Source of the DNA: Planctomycetia bacterium
GTDB lineage: Bacteria > Planctomycetota > Phycisphaerae > Phycisphaerales > SM1A02
Assembly: GCA_005799495.1 (NCBI GenBank)
Contig: SYGP01000046.1
Location: 1-58,134, forward strand
Direction: 5' to 3'
Length of the DNA: 58,134 nt
Of the stretch, positions 34,957 through 41,869 are shown in pieces (positions within the stretch are counted from its first letter, which is position 1; each line of letters starts with the position of its first letter). The notes under the pieces are model-generated. The model saw only the letters and a program-made list of their open reading frames with translations, was not told where the DNA came from and did not search any database. A program made the position numbers and the translations under genes.

Positions 34957-35970
34957 TCAGGCGGGCACCCGCGCGTCCGCGGGCAGCGTCTCGAGTGCGT
35001 TCGAGATGATCGAATCTGGGTGAATGCCCTCGGCCTCCCCCTCGAAGTTGATCAGCACACGGTGCCGCAGCGCGGGCAGCGCGCACTTGCGGATGTCATC
35101 GGTCGTGACCTGCGCGCGGCCGCCAAGGAGTGCGATGACCTTCGCGCCCAACACCAAAGTCTGCGCGGCACGCGGACTCGCGCCGAAGCGCAGGTACTTG
35201 TTGGTCATCGGCGTGGCAAACGGTCCCTGCGGATGGGTCGCCAACACGAGCCGCACCGCATAGTCCTGCACATGCGGGGCGATCATCACATGTCGCACGA
35301 GTTTCTGGTGGGACAGGATCGACTTCGCATCCAGAACCCGCTCGATCGTCGCACCTTCGCCCGCCGTGGTGCGGTTGAGAATCTCCCCGAGTTCCTCGCG
35401 AGAGCTGTAACCCACCTCCAACTTGAAGAAGAATCGGTCGAGCTGCGCCTCGGGAAGTGGATAGGTTCCTTCCTGCTCAATGGGGTTCTGCGTCGCCATC
35501 ACCAGGAACGGCTTGTCGAGGACGTGTGTCACGCCACCGACCGTCACGCTTCGCTCCTGCATCGCCTCGAGCAGCGACGACTGTGTCTTCGGTGTTGCAC
35601 GATTGATTTCGTCCGCCAAGAGGATCTGCGTGAACACAGGCCCCTTTCGGAACTGGAAGTCGCGGCCGCCGTCGCGCTCCACGACGATCGTCGTGCCCGT
35701 GACATCGGCGGGCATCAGGTCGGGCGTGAACTGGATGCGGCTGAAGTCCAACGACAGCGCTTGCGAAAGTGAACGCACCAAGAGCGTCTTGCCAAGCCCA
35801 GGAACGCCTTCCAGCAGGGCATGCCCGTTGGCGAAGAGCGCAATCAACACGCCATCCACCACCGCGTGGTGACCGACGACGGCCTTTTGAACCTCACGCC
35901 GAACGCGCTGGAAATCCTGTTGAAAGCGCGCCGCGTGCTGTTCGACCGCCGCTTGATGCTGTTCGCTCAT
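34957..35970 (-). CDS. MoxR family AAA+ ATPase
   Basis: 337 aa from ATG 35970 (MSEQHQAAVEQ). An upstream ATG at 35979 overlaps the predicted TACGAT -10 element, so the shorter start is preferred. AAA+ motifs: Walker A GVPGLGKT (about 55-62), Walker B ILLADEIN (116-123), 'TQNPIEQEGTYPLPEAQLDR' with sensor 1 and arginine finger, and 'LRFGASPRAAQTL' as sensor 2. MoxR ATPases act as chaperones maturing metalloproteins or envelope complexes, usually with DUF58 and von Willebrand A proteins; those partners are not next door. A GC stem spans the stop codon and a T-rich run follows at 34933-34925, a weak terminator candidate. Confidence 0.92.
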   Translation of the reverse strand: MSEQHQAAVEQHAARFQQDFQRVRREVQKAVVGHHAVVDGVLIALFANGHALLEGVPGLGKTLLVRSLSQALSLDFSRIQFTPDLMPADVTGTTIVVERDGGRDFQFRKGPVFTQILLADEINRATPKTQSSLLEAMQERSVTVGGVTHVLDKPFLVMATQNPIEQEGTYPLPEAQLDRFFFKLEVGYSSREELGEILNRTTAGEGATIERVLDAKSILSHQKLVRHVMIAPHVQDYAVRLVLATHPQGPFATPMTNKYLRFGASPRAAQTLVLGAKVIALLGGRAQVTTDDIRKCALPALRHRVLINFEGEAEGIHPDSIISNALETLPADARVPA

Positions 35971-35977
35971 GCGGTGC

Positions 35978-35983
35978 ATCGTA
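35978..35983 (-). promoter_or_regulatory. -10 element (TACGAT) 7 nt before the MoxR start
   Basis: On the minus strand TACGAT, 7 nt, ATG at 35970, with no Shine-Dalgarno. It helps choose between two nearby ATGs. Confidence 0.55.
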
Positions 35984-36059
35984 AACCCAATTCATCGACG
36001 GAGAGCGCGATTCTCGCGACGCGAGCCACCGGATTGACCGTCGCGCCGCCAGTCGTTAC

Positions 36060-36195
36060 CGTCCTCGCCGCTGCGACTGTTGTCGCAGCACGCTCCTGCT
36101 TGAAGGAATGCGGTGCAAGTCCGCAGCGATCGCGTCACCGTGAGCAGTTGGATTCACGAATCCAGCCGCAAGTCGGGTCGATCAAGCAGGTGCGT
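36060..36195 (+). ncRNA. Cobalamin (B12) riboswitch
   Basis: The conserved core reads GGAA (36105-36108), then a hairpin TGCGG/CCGCA (36109-36113 with 36121-36125) presenting the loop TGCAAGT, that is the GGTGxAAxTCC signature; then GCGATCGCGTCACCGTGA (36126-36143), matching the B12-box GCxGxCCCGCxACTGTxA with a few changes; a side hairpin GGATT/AATCC (36150-36163); and AAGTC (36170-36174). CCTGCTT (36095-36101) pairs perfectly with AAGCAGG (36184-36190), closing the core. A hairpin further 3' could be the expression platform. It lies directly upstream of a secreted PEP-CTERM-like protein gene on the same strand. Outer boundaries are approximate. Confidence 0.85.
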
Positions 36196-36212
36196 GGTCA
36201 TGCCCGTCCCTT

Positions 36213-36235
36213 GGATCCTGCGCTGAACAGGGTCC
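36213..36235 (+). promoter_or_regulatory. Stem-loop after the cobalamin riboswitch (possible expression platform)
   Basis: GGATCCTG (36213-36220) pairs with CAGGGTCC (36228-36235, one G-T pair) around a 7-nt loop, ending 24 nt before the ATG. It could be alternative pairing or kissing-loop partner controlling ribosome access to the AAAGAAAG region at 36242-36249. No T tract, so translational control is more likely than termination. Confidence 0.5.
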
Positions 36236-36259
36236 GCATGCAAAGAAAGATCCGTTTTC

Positions 36260-36811
36260 ATGCTGTCCATTTCACTTCGCCGTGGCGCTCGTTCGCCTGC
36301 GCTGTCCATCGCATTCGCCGCACTCGCTTCACTCCCCGCTTCGGCGGGCGTTGTATCGACAATCGAAGTCGGTGCTGGAGCCCGTCAGTCCACCGTCCAG
36401 ATCGATCAGGACGATGGCGACTCGTATCTCTTCCTTGTGCGGTTCGGGTCGGACTCCTTCACCAGTTGGGACGCGCTGCTCACGATCGATGCCGAACTCG
36501 ATTCATTTGCGCTCGAGTATCAGACCTACTCATTCGGCGTCTTTCTCACGGGCATCACCATTGACGGGGACCGTGACTTCGGCACGGGCGACCTGTGGCC
36601 CATCCCCAACTACTGGCAGTTCTGGATCGACAACGGCTCCGAGTGGGAGGCGTCGATGGTTGGCGCACAGGCGCGCGTGCTTGCATCTGGTGACGCGGAT
36701 GCATGGGTGTTCGGTTCAAACGCGCCGCCGCAGCCGATCCCCGCGCCCGCCGCGGGCATCGGCGCACTTCTCATGATGGGTGTCTCGCGACGCCGCAGGT
36801 GCGTGGGCTGA
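36260..36811 (+). CDS. Secreted PEP-CTERM-like protein under B12 riboswitch control, function unknown
   Basis: 183 aa. Signal peptide about 1-30 (MLSISLRRGARSPALSIAF then LASLPASAG). The mature domain (about 31-155) is acidic and aromatic: 'SYLFLVRFGSDSFTSWDALL', 'SFALEYQTYSFGVFLTGI', 'NYWQFWIDNGSEWEASM'. C-terminus 'PIPAPAAGIGALLMMG' followed by SRRRR is a PEP-CTERM-like tripartite tail (motif, hydrophobic helix, basic end) for exosortase sorting. I do not recognise the domain; the WDALL and Tyr/Trp pattern is loosely like the transcobalamin-type DUF4430 ligand domain. The riboswitch suggests corrinoid binding or uptake at the cell surface. Ends 10 bp from the convergent clpP gene. Confidence 0.75.
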   Translation: MLSISLRRGARSPALSIAFAALASLPASAGVVSTIEVGAGARQSTVQIDQDDGDSYLFLVRFGSDSFTSWDALLTIDAELDSFALEYQTYSFGVFLTGITIDGDRDFGTGDLWPIPNYWQFWIDNGSEWEASMVGAQARVLASGDADAWVFGSNAPPQPIPAPAAGIGALLMMGVSRRRRCVG

Positions 36812-36821
36812 CGAACTCGCG

Positions 36822-37421
36822 TCAGCCCTTGACCTGCAACTTGTCGAGCACGCTGTCGACGAGTCCGTACTCGAGCATCTCAGGGGCACTCAGCCACTTG
36901 TTTCGCTCGCAGTCATCGGCGATGCGTTCCTTGGTCTGCCCAGTCTGCGATGCATAGATGCGATAGATCTGCTCGCGCAGGCGGAGGATGTGCCGTGCCT
37001 CGATCTCGAGATCGGTTGCCTGTCCCTCAAGAACGCCGCCGAGCAGTGGTTGATGCATCAGGTTTTCCGCGTTGGGCAGCGCAAAGCGCCGACCCTTGGT
37101 GCCGCAGCATGCGATCACACTTCCCATGCTTGCGGCCTGGCCGACGATGTAGGTCGCCACGGGGCAGGGCACAAACCGCATCGTGTCCACGATGCCGAGA
37201 CCCGCGGTCACACTGCCGCCGGGGCTGTTCACATACAGCGAGATCTCCGCCTTGGGGTTGTCGTTGGCAAGGAACAGCAACTGCGCGACGATGAGGTTCG
37301 CCATGGCATCGCTCACTTGTCCGCCGACGAACACGATGCGGTCGTTCAAGAGGCGGGAATAGATGTCGTATGCGCGCTCGCCGCGACCGGTCTTTTCAAT
37401 GACGATGGGAATGATGCTCAT
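36822..37421 (-). CDS. clpP: ATP-dependent Clp protease proteolytic subunit (third in the array)
   Basis: 199 aa from ATG 37421. ClpP fold with intact catalytic triad: Ser98 in GQAASMG, His123 in LMHQP, Asp170 preceding [19 protein letters not shown]. The substrate-groove motif NSPGGS is canonical (residues 65-70). Forms tetradecameric chambers fed by ClpX/ClpA-type unfoldases, none of which is encoded nearby. The start overlaps the end of the preceding clpP by 4 nt (ATGA), so the two are translationally coupled and may co-assemble. Convergent with the B12-controlled gene. Confidence 0.95.
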   Translation of the reverse strand: MSIIPIVIEKTGRGERAYDIYSRLLNDRIVFVGGQVSDAMANLIVAQLLFLANDNPKAEISLYVNSPGGSVTAGLGIVDTMRFVPCPVATYIVGQAASMGSVIACCGTKGRRFALPNAENLMHQPLLGGVLEGQATDLEIEARHILRLREQIYRIYASQTGQTKERIADDCERNKWLSAPEMLEYGLVDSVLDKLQVKG

Positions 37422-38056
37422 GTTTCGGTCCTTGGTGTGGGGGAAGTCGGGAGGCTGTCGATGATGCGGTCGACCAGTCCGTAGGCGAGCATCTCGCTCG
37501 CATCGAGCCAAAGGTCGCGGTCGCAGTCTCGTGCGATCTGTTCGACGCTCTTTCCGGTCGCCGCTGAATACAGACGATTGCACTGCTCCTCGAGGCGCAG
37601 CATGCGGCGCGCCTCAATCTCGAGGTCGGTCGCTTGACCCTCGATCGCTCCGTGGTAGCGCCCTTGATGCATCAGGTTCCACCCGTGCGGAAGTGCGAAG
37701 CGTTGACCCTTGCTGCCGCAGCACGCGATCACGCTCATCATGCTCGGCGCAGAGCCGACGATGTAGGTCGCCACGGGGCACCCCACCGCTTGCATGGTGT
37801 CGATGATCGCAAGCCCGTCGCTCACGCTGCCGCCCTGCCCATTGATGTACATATGGATCGGGGCACCCGGGCGGTCGTTCGCCAAGAACAGCAGCTGCGC
37901 GACGATCGCGTTGGCCATGTCCTGCTCGACCTCGCCGGAGCACAAAACCACGCGGTCCACCAACAGGCGTGACACGATGTCCAGTTCACGCTCCACCCGA
38001 CCTGCGCCATGCAGGACATAAGGGACCAGAAGCGGATCGTCTTCCATCAACAGCAT
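37418..38056 (-). CDS. clpP: ATP-dependent Clp protease proteolytic subunit paralog (second in the array)
   Basis: 212 aa from ATG 38056 ([17 protein letters not shown]). Catalytic residues present: Ser105 in GSAPSMM, His130 in LMHQG, Asp177 before [19 protein letters not shown]. The canonical NSPGGS groove motif is changed to NGQGGS, and the oxyanion-strand is GSAPSMMSV, so substrate binding or activation may differ from the downstream copy. It has about 45% identity by eye to the downstream copy over the core. 25 nt separate it from the upstream copy. Confidence 0.93.
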   Translation of the reverse strand: MLLMEDDPLLVPYVLHGAGRVERELDIVSRLLVDRVVLCSGEVEQDMANAIVAQLLFLANDRPGAPIHMYINGQGGSVSDGLAIIDTMQAVGCPVATYIVGSAPSMMSVIACCGSKGQRFALPHGWNLMHQGRYHGAIEGQATDLEIEARRMLRLEEQCNRLYSAATGKSVEQIARDCDRDLWLDASEMLAYGLVDRIIDSLPTSPTPRTET

Positions 38057-38081
38057 GGCGTCACTCCGTTGGCGCGCGCGT

Positions 38082-38759
38082 TCACTTCTTCGCGGTCTTG
38101 TCCGGGAACGACGCGACTTCGTCGACCAATCCGTACGACTTCGCCTCTTGCGCGTCGAAGTACTTGTCGCGTTCGCCGTCCTTCGCCACTTGCTCCACGG
38201 GCTGCTTGCAGTGGCGCGCGATGATCTCATTCAGCAGACGCTTCGCCTTGATGATCTGGTCCGCCTGAATCTGGATGTCGGTGGTCTGCCCGGTGACGCC
38301 GCCGTACGGCTGATGAATCATCACCTTGGCGTGCGGCAGGATCGTGCGCTTGCCCGCATGCCCCGCGCACAACAACACGGCACCGCCCGAGTACGCGCGC
38401 CCGATGCAAGTCGTCGCCACTTCGCTGCTGATGAACTGCATCGTGTCGTAGATGGCGAGCGTGTCATCCACCGCGCCACCCGGACTGTTGATGTAGAAGT
38501 TGATGTCCTGTCCTCGCTTCTGGTTCTCGAGATACAGCATCTGCATCATCACGCGCGCAGCGGACGCGTGATTGATCTCGCCGACGAGGAACACGACGCG
38601 GTTCTCCAGCAGCAGTTCGTCGATCGTCATCTCGCGCGTTCGCTGGTAGTTCGTGGCGATGCGAGGCATCGGTGGAACGCCTGCGGCAGCGAGATGGGCG
38701 TGGCTTGCGGGAAGTTCGCCGAGCGCGCCAAGACCGTACGGATCGGAGGTGATCTGCAT
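38082..38759 (-). CDS. clpP: ATP-dependent Clp protease proteolytic subunit paralog (first in the array)
   Basis: 225 aa from ATG 38759. A 40-residue N-terminal extension (rich in Pro/Ala, ending MPRIATNYQRTREMTID) precedes the ClpP core; this may include a processed propeptide. Triad: Ser114 in GRAYSGGAV, His139 in MIHQP, Asp184 before GERDKYFDAQEAKSYGLVDEV. The groove motif is NSPGGA. It is more diverged from the other two than they are from each other. TATCCT lies 10 nt before the ATG, and the divergent holA-like start is 45 bp away. Confidence 0.93.
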   Translation of the reverse strand: MQITSDPYGLGALGELPASHAHLAAAGVPPMPRIATNYQRTREMTIDELLLENRVVFLVGEINHASAARVMMQMLYLENQKRGQDINFYINSPGGAVDDTLAIYDTMQFISSEVATTCIGRAYSGGAVLLCAGHAGKRTILPHAKVMIHQPYGGVTGQTTDIQIQADQIIKAKRLLNEIIARHCKQPVEQVAKDGERDKYFDAQEAKSYGLVDEVASFPDKTAKK

Positions 38760-38790
38760 AAGGGGCGCAAGGATAGGGCAATTGCGCGGG

Positions 38791-38796
38791 TACGCT
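38791..38796 (+). promoter_or_regulatory. -10 element (TACGCT) 8 nt before the polymerase III delta start
   Basis: TACGCT, 8 nt including CGGGGGCG, ATG at 38805. The GGGG could also serve as a short Shine-Dalgarno. Confidence 0.4.
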
Positions 38797-38804
38797 CGGG
38801 GGCG

Positions 38805-39806
38805 ATGGCGCTGCGCGGCCCCGATGCATCCCACCGAATCGTCGTGCTGCACGGCAAGGACTCATTCCTGCGTGTGGAGTGGTCTCAGCGTTTGCGCACG
38901 GCGCTCGAGCGGGCTCACGGGAGGGTCGAAGAGTTTCAGTTCGACGGCACAACGACGCCACTGGCCGCCGTGCTGGACGAACTTCGCTCCTACGGACTGA
39001 TGGCGACCCACAAGCTGGTGATTGTCGACAACGCCGATGCCTTCTTCGCAGCCGAGGAAAGGCGCCGCGCGATGGAGCGATATGCGGCGGATCCGATGCG
39101 CGAGGCGACCCTGTTGCTCCGCGCCCATGCCTGGCGCCCCGGAAACTTCGACAAGTTGGTGGGGCAGGTCGGGCTCGTGCTGAAGTGCGAACCCCCTGGC
39201 GATGCCGATGCCATTCGGTGGTGCATGGGTCGCAGTCCGAAGCAGCATGGCATGCAGATTGACAGTGACGGCGCCGAGTTATTGGTCGAGCGGGTCGGTA
39301 GCGATCTGGCGCGCCTCGACTCGGAACTTGGAAAGCTGGCAGTTGCCGCTCTGGCGGCGAAGTCGGACACCGTAGGGCGTCCGCTTGTGAAAGAAATGGT
39401 TGGCGCAAGCCGCGAAGAGCAGGCATGGGAGGTGCAGGGGGCGCTGCTCGGCGGCGATCTCGGCGCCGTGTCGCAGAAAGTGTGCGATCTGATTCGTGTT
39501 TCGAAGGCACCGGAGGTCATGCTGTCGTGGGCCGTCATTGATCTTGTCCGCAAGGTGCACGCGGGTGCCGTGCTGGCTGCCGATGGGCATGCGGATGGGC
39601 AGATTGCGCGGGAAATCAAGCTCTGGGGAGAATCGACTGCCCCCGTGCTGCGTGCCGCACGGCGCCTCGGGGTGGTGCGTTCGGCTGCGCTGCTGCACGA
39701 GGCAATCCGGGCGGACTGGACGATGAAGTCGGGCGGGGCCCCTGATCCCGAGCGAGCTCTTCTTGGCATCTGTGCTCTGGTGGCAACCGAGTTTCGGGCG
39801 CCTTGA
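38805..39806 (+). CDS. holA: DNA polymerase III subunit delta
   Basis: 333 aa from ATG 38805; the longer open frame upstream overlaps clpP and is not coding. HolA-type clamp-loader subunit that opens the beta sliding clamp. The N-terminal part has 'RIVVLHGKDSFLRVEWSQRL' (the family's GxDxFL), 'YGLMATHKLVIVDNADAFFA' and 'LLLRAHAWRPGNFDKLVG'; the middle has 'DGAELLVERVGSDLARLDSE' and 'LGKLA', the conserved LD-x-E-x-x-KL helix; the C-terminal helices complete a normal length. Delta lacks Walker motifs by design. Divergent from the clpP array. Confidence 0.9.
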   Translation: MALRGPDASHRIVVLHGKDSFLRVEWSQRLRTALERAHGRVEEFQFDGTTTPLAAVLDELRSYGLMATHKLVIVDNADAFFAAEERRRAMERYAADPMREATLLLRAHAWRPGNFDKLVGQVGLVLKCEPPGDADAIRWCMGRSPKQHGMQIDSDGAELLVERVGSDLARLDSELGKLAVAALAAKSDTVGRPLVKEMVGASREEQAWEVQGALLGGDLGAVSQKVCDLIRVSKAPEVMLSWAVIDLVRKVHAGAVLAADGHADGQIAREIKLWGESTAPVLRAARRLGVVRSAALLHEAIRADWTMKSGGAPDPERALLGICALVATEFRAP

Positions 39807-40146
39807 GGCGGCGCCTGGAGGCCGGGTGGCGAGGGCTACCTTTCACCTTCTGCCGAGGCCTCAGCCAGGATTTTTTGCGACCTATAACTCGTTTTTTATT
39901 TTGAGAACCCGTTTTCGCGCAGAAAAATGGGCAAACTTTCGTGGTCCTGCTTGACAGGTGGACAGACTGCACGTGCGCATCTATAGTCCCGCCTTCAGAT
40001 TTCGTCCCCAAACGGTCGATACCTGAAAACCCGAATCGGTCCCCGTCACTGTGGCGGGGGCTTCCGACCTCGGGTGTCACACACAGGCTTCACCAATCGC
40101 GTCTCGTATCAAGAACGGTGAATCCAAATAAGGAGCACAAGGAATC
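39807..40146 (+). promoter_or_regulatory. Porin promoter and 5' leader region (340 bp)
   Basis: No gene. An AT-rich stretch with T runs (39870-39910) precedes TGGACA (39959-39964), 17 nt, TATAGT (39982-39987), a good sigma-70-type promoter; TTGACA at 39951 is too far away to use the same -10. The ~150-nt leader holds a stable hairpin at 40041-40059 (CCCCGTCA paired with TGTGGCGGGG region) and ends in GGAGCACAAGGA before the porin ATG. The long leader contrasts with the leaderless starts elsewhere in the window. Confidence 0.7.
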
Positions 40147-41676
40147 ATGACTCTTACCAAGTTTGTTGGAATCCTCGCCTCGGGTCTCGCCTTCACCGGC
40201 GCAGCCTCGGCGCAGGGCACTGACGCGCTGAGCGAAATCGCTCAGCTCAAGGCTGAGGTCGCTCAGCTCAAGGCACAGAACGGCGACAAGTGGCTCACCG
40301 AAGAGCGCGCCGCCGAAATCAAGTCACTCGTGAAGGATGTCCTCGCGGACTCCGAGACCCGCAGCAGCCTCCAGGGCACGGGCGCAACGGCTGGCTACAA
40401 CAACGGGTTCTTCATCAGCAGCGCCGATGGCAACTACAAGTTGAACGTCAGCGTGCTCGCGCAGGCCCGCTTCACATGGAATTATCAGCAGGGCAAGAAC
40501 ATCGGAACGGTGCCAGCGGGCTCCGTCACCGGTGCGGCAACTGCCTCTGGCACTGGCGACGGAGTGTCGACTTGGGCGTTCGAGAACCGCCGGACATCCT
40601 TCGGCTTCTCGGGCAATGTGGTTGACCCAAGCTTCACCTACGCGGTGCGGTTGGCTTACAACAGCGCAATCGATCCTTACACCCCGACGGCTGACGCCAT
40701 GGTTCTCCAGGAAGCCTGGATCAACAAGGACCTCGGCAACGGCGTCGGTTTGAAGATCGGTCAGTTCAAGTCGCCCTTCATGGCGGAATCGCTGCGCGCC
40801 GATGGTGCACAGCTCACCTCCGAGCGCTCCGTGGTTGATTACTACTTCTCGGGTGGCTTCACTCAGGGCATCATGCTCAGCTACTCGCAGGACATGTTCC
40901 GTGCAATGGGCAGCTACAACAACGGCCCCCGCGCACAGAACGGAAACTGGGCGACTGGATCGAACAACAGCATCTCGCTGTCTGGGCGCTTTGAGTACAA
41001 GGTCATGGGCAGCTGGTCTCAGTTCGACACCGAGTCGTCGTCCAAGAGCGATGAATCGGGTCTGGTGGTCGGCGCCGCGATCCAGTACTACAACAACCGT
41101 GGAGGTTCTGCGGGTACTGCCAGCGGCGGATACCTGCCAGTCGTGAGCTCGCCGATTTACGGTGGATCAGTGTTTACCGGTGCTGGTGTCATTGATGTGA
41201 TCTCGACTGGTGCAATCAACTGGACGGCTGATGCTTCGTTCAAGTCTGGTGGAATGTCAGCCAACGTAGCTTTCGTTGGCGCAAACTACGGGACGGCCAA
41301 TAACGCTGCCGGCGGCTCCGCGTTTGCCGCACCTGTCACGAACGAAAGTTCGTACGGCATGGTCGTGCAGGGCGGCTATCGGTTCACCGATAGCTTGGAA
41401 GCCTTCGGTCGCTGGGAGTGGTACAACGTTGCTGGTGGGGCCAACAATGTTGGCAGCCTGACTGGCGGCGATGCGATTGATGTCAACAACATCATCACCG
41501 TCGGCGTGAATGTGTATGCGGGAAGCAACATCAAGTGGTCGACTCAGTACGGCATCTCGCTGTCCGATGTCGGCAACCAGTTGGTGAATCTCAATGGCGC
41601 TGGCTATCAGGCCGATGCCAACACTCAGTCTGCGAACCAGATGAACATCATCACCCAGCTCCAGATCATGTTCTGA
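40147..41676 (+). CDS. Phosphate-selective porin O/P-type outer-membrane porin
   Basis: 509 aa. Signal peptide MTLTKFVGILASGLAFTGAA then SAQ. An N-terminal helical coiled-coil (about 25-75: 'EIAQLKAEVAQLKAQNGDKW') is followed by the stalk motif 'LTEERAAEIKSLVKDVLADS', then a beta-barrel of alternating aromatic strands ('LNVSVLAQARFTWNYQQG', 'FAVRLAYNSAIDPYTP'-like, 'LKIGQFKSPFMAESL') ending in 'LQIMF', a terminal Phe typical of outer-membrane proteins. The coiled-coil suggests anchoring to peptidoglycan or other envelope layers. High ribosome-site quality and an elaborate promoter imply high expression. Followed by a strong terminator. Confidence 0.88.
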   Translation: MTLTKFVGILASGLAFTGAASAQGTDALSEIAQLKAEVAQLKAQNGDKWLTEERAAEIKSLVKDVLADSETRSSLQGTGATAGYNNGFFISSADGNYKLNVSVLAQARFTWNYQQGKNIGTVPAGSVTGAATASGTGDGVSTWAFENRRTSFGFSGNVVDPSFTYAVRLAYNSAIDPYTPTADAMVLQEAWINKDLGNGVGLKIGQFKSPFMAESLRADGAQLTSERSVVDYYFSGGFTQGIMLSYSQDMFRAMGSYNNGPRAQNGNWATGSNNSISLSGRFEYKVMGSWSQFDTESSSKSDESGLVVGAAIQYYNNRGGSAGTASGGYLPVVSSPIYGGSVFTGAGVIDVISTGAINWTADASFKSGGMSANVAFVGANYGTANNAAGGSAFAAPVTNESSYGMVVQGGYRFTDSLEAFGRWEWYNVAGGANNVGSLTGGDAIDVNNIITVGVNVYAGSNIKWSTQYGISLSDVGNQLVNLNGAGYQADANTQSANQMNIITQLQIMF

Positions 41677-41757
41677 GTTGGCGGTTCACAAGACCGAGTG
41701 TTTCAAGGTTTGAAAGTTGGTCGAGGCGACCCTCGGCCAACATGATCGAGACGCAAG

Positions 41758-41786
41758 GGGCCAGTCCGAAAGGACTGGCCCTTTTT
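41758..41786 (+). terminator. Rho-independent terminator after the first porin
   Basis: GGGCCAGTCC (41758-41767), loop GAAA, GGACTGGCCC (41772-41781), then TTTTT (41782-41786). A 10-bp perfect GC-rich stem with a GNRA tetraloop, the clearest terminator in the window. It ends 84 bp before the second porin's start, so the two porins are separately transcribed. Confidence 0.95.
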
Positions 41787-41869
41787 CGTGACTGAGCCTT
41801 TTTGGCCCAACCCCACCTCCTTCCTTCTGCCAAGGCTGAAGCGTTCGGATAGTCTTGCCGATACCCGTG

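Noticed and set aside
39951-39956. TTGACA as the porin -35
   Set aside because: Spacing of 25 nt to TATAGT is too long; TGGACA at 39959 gives exactly 17.
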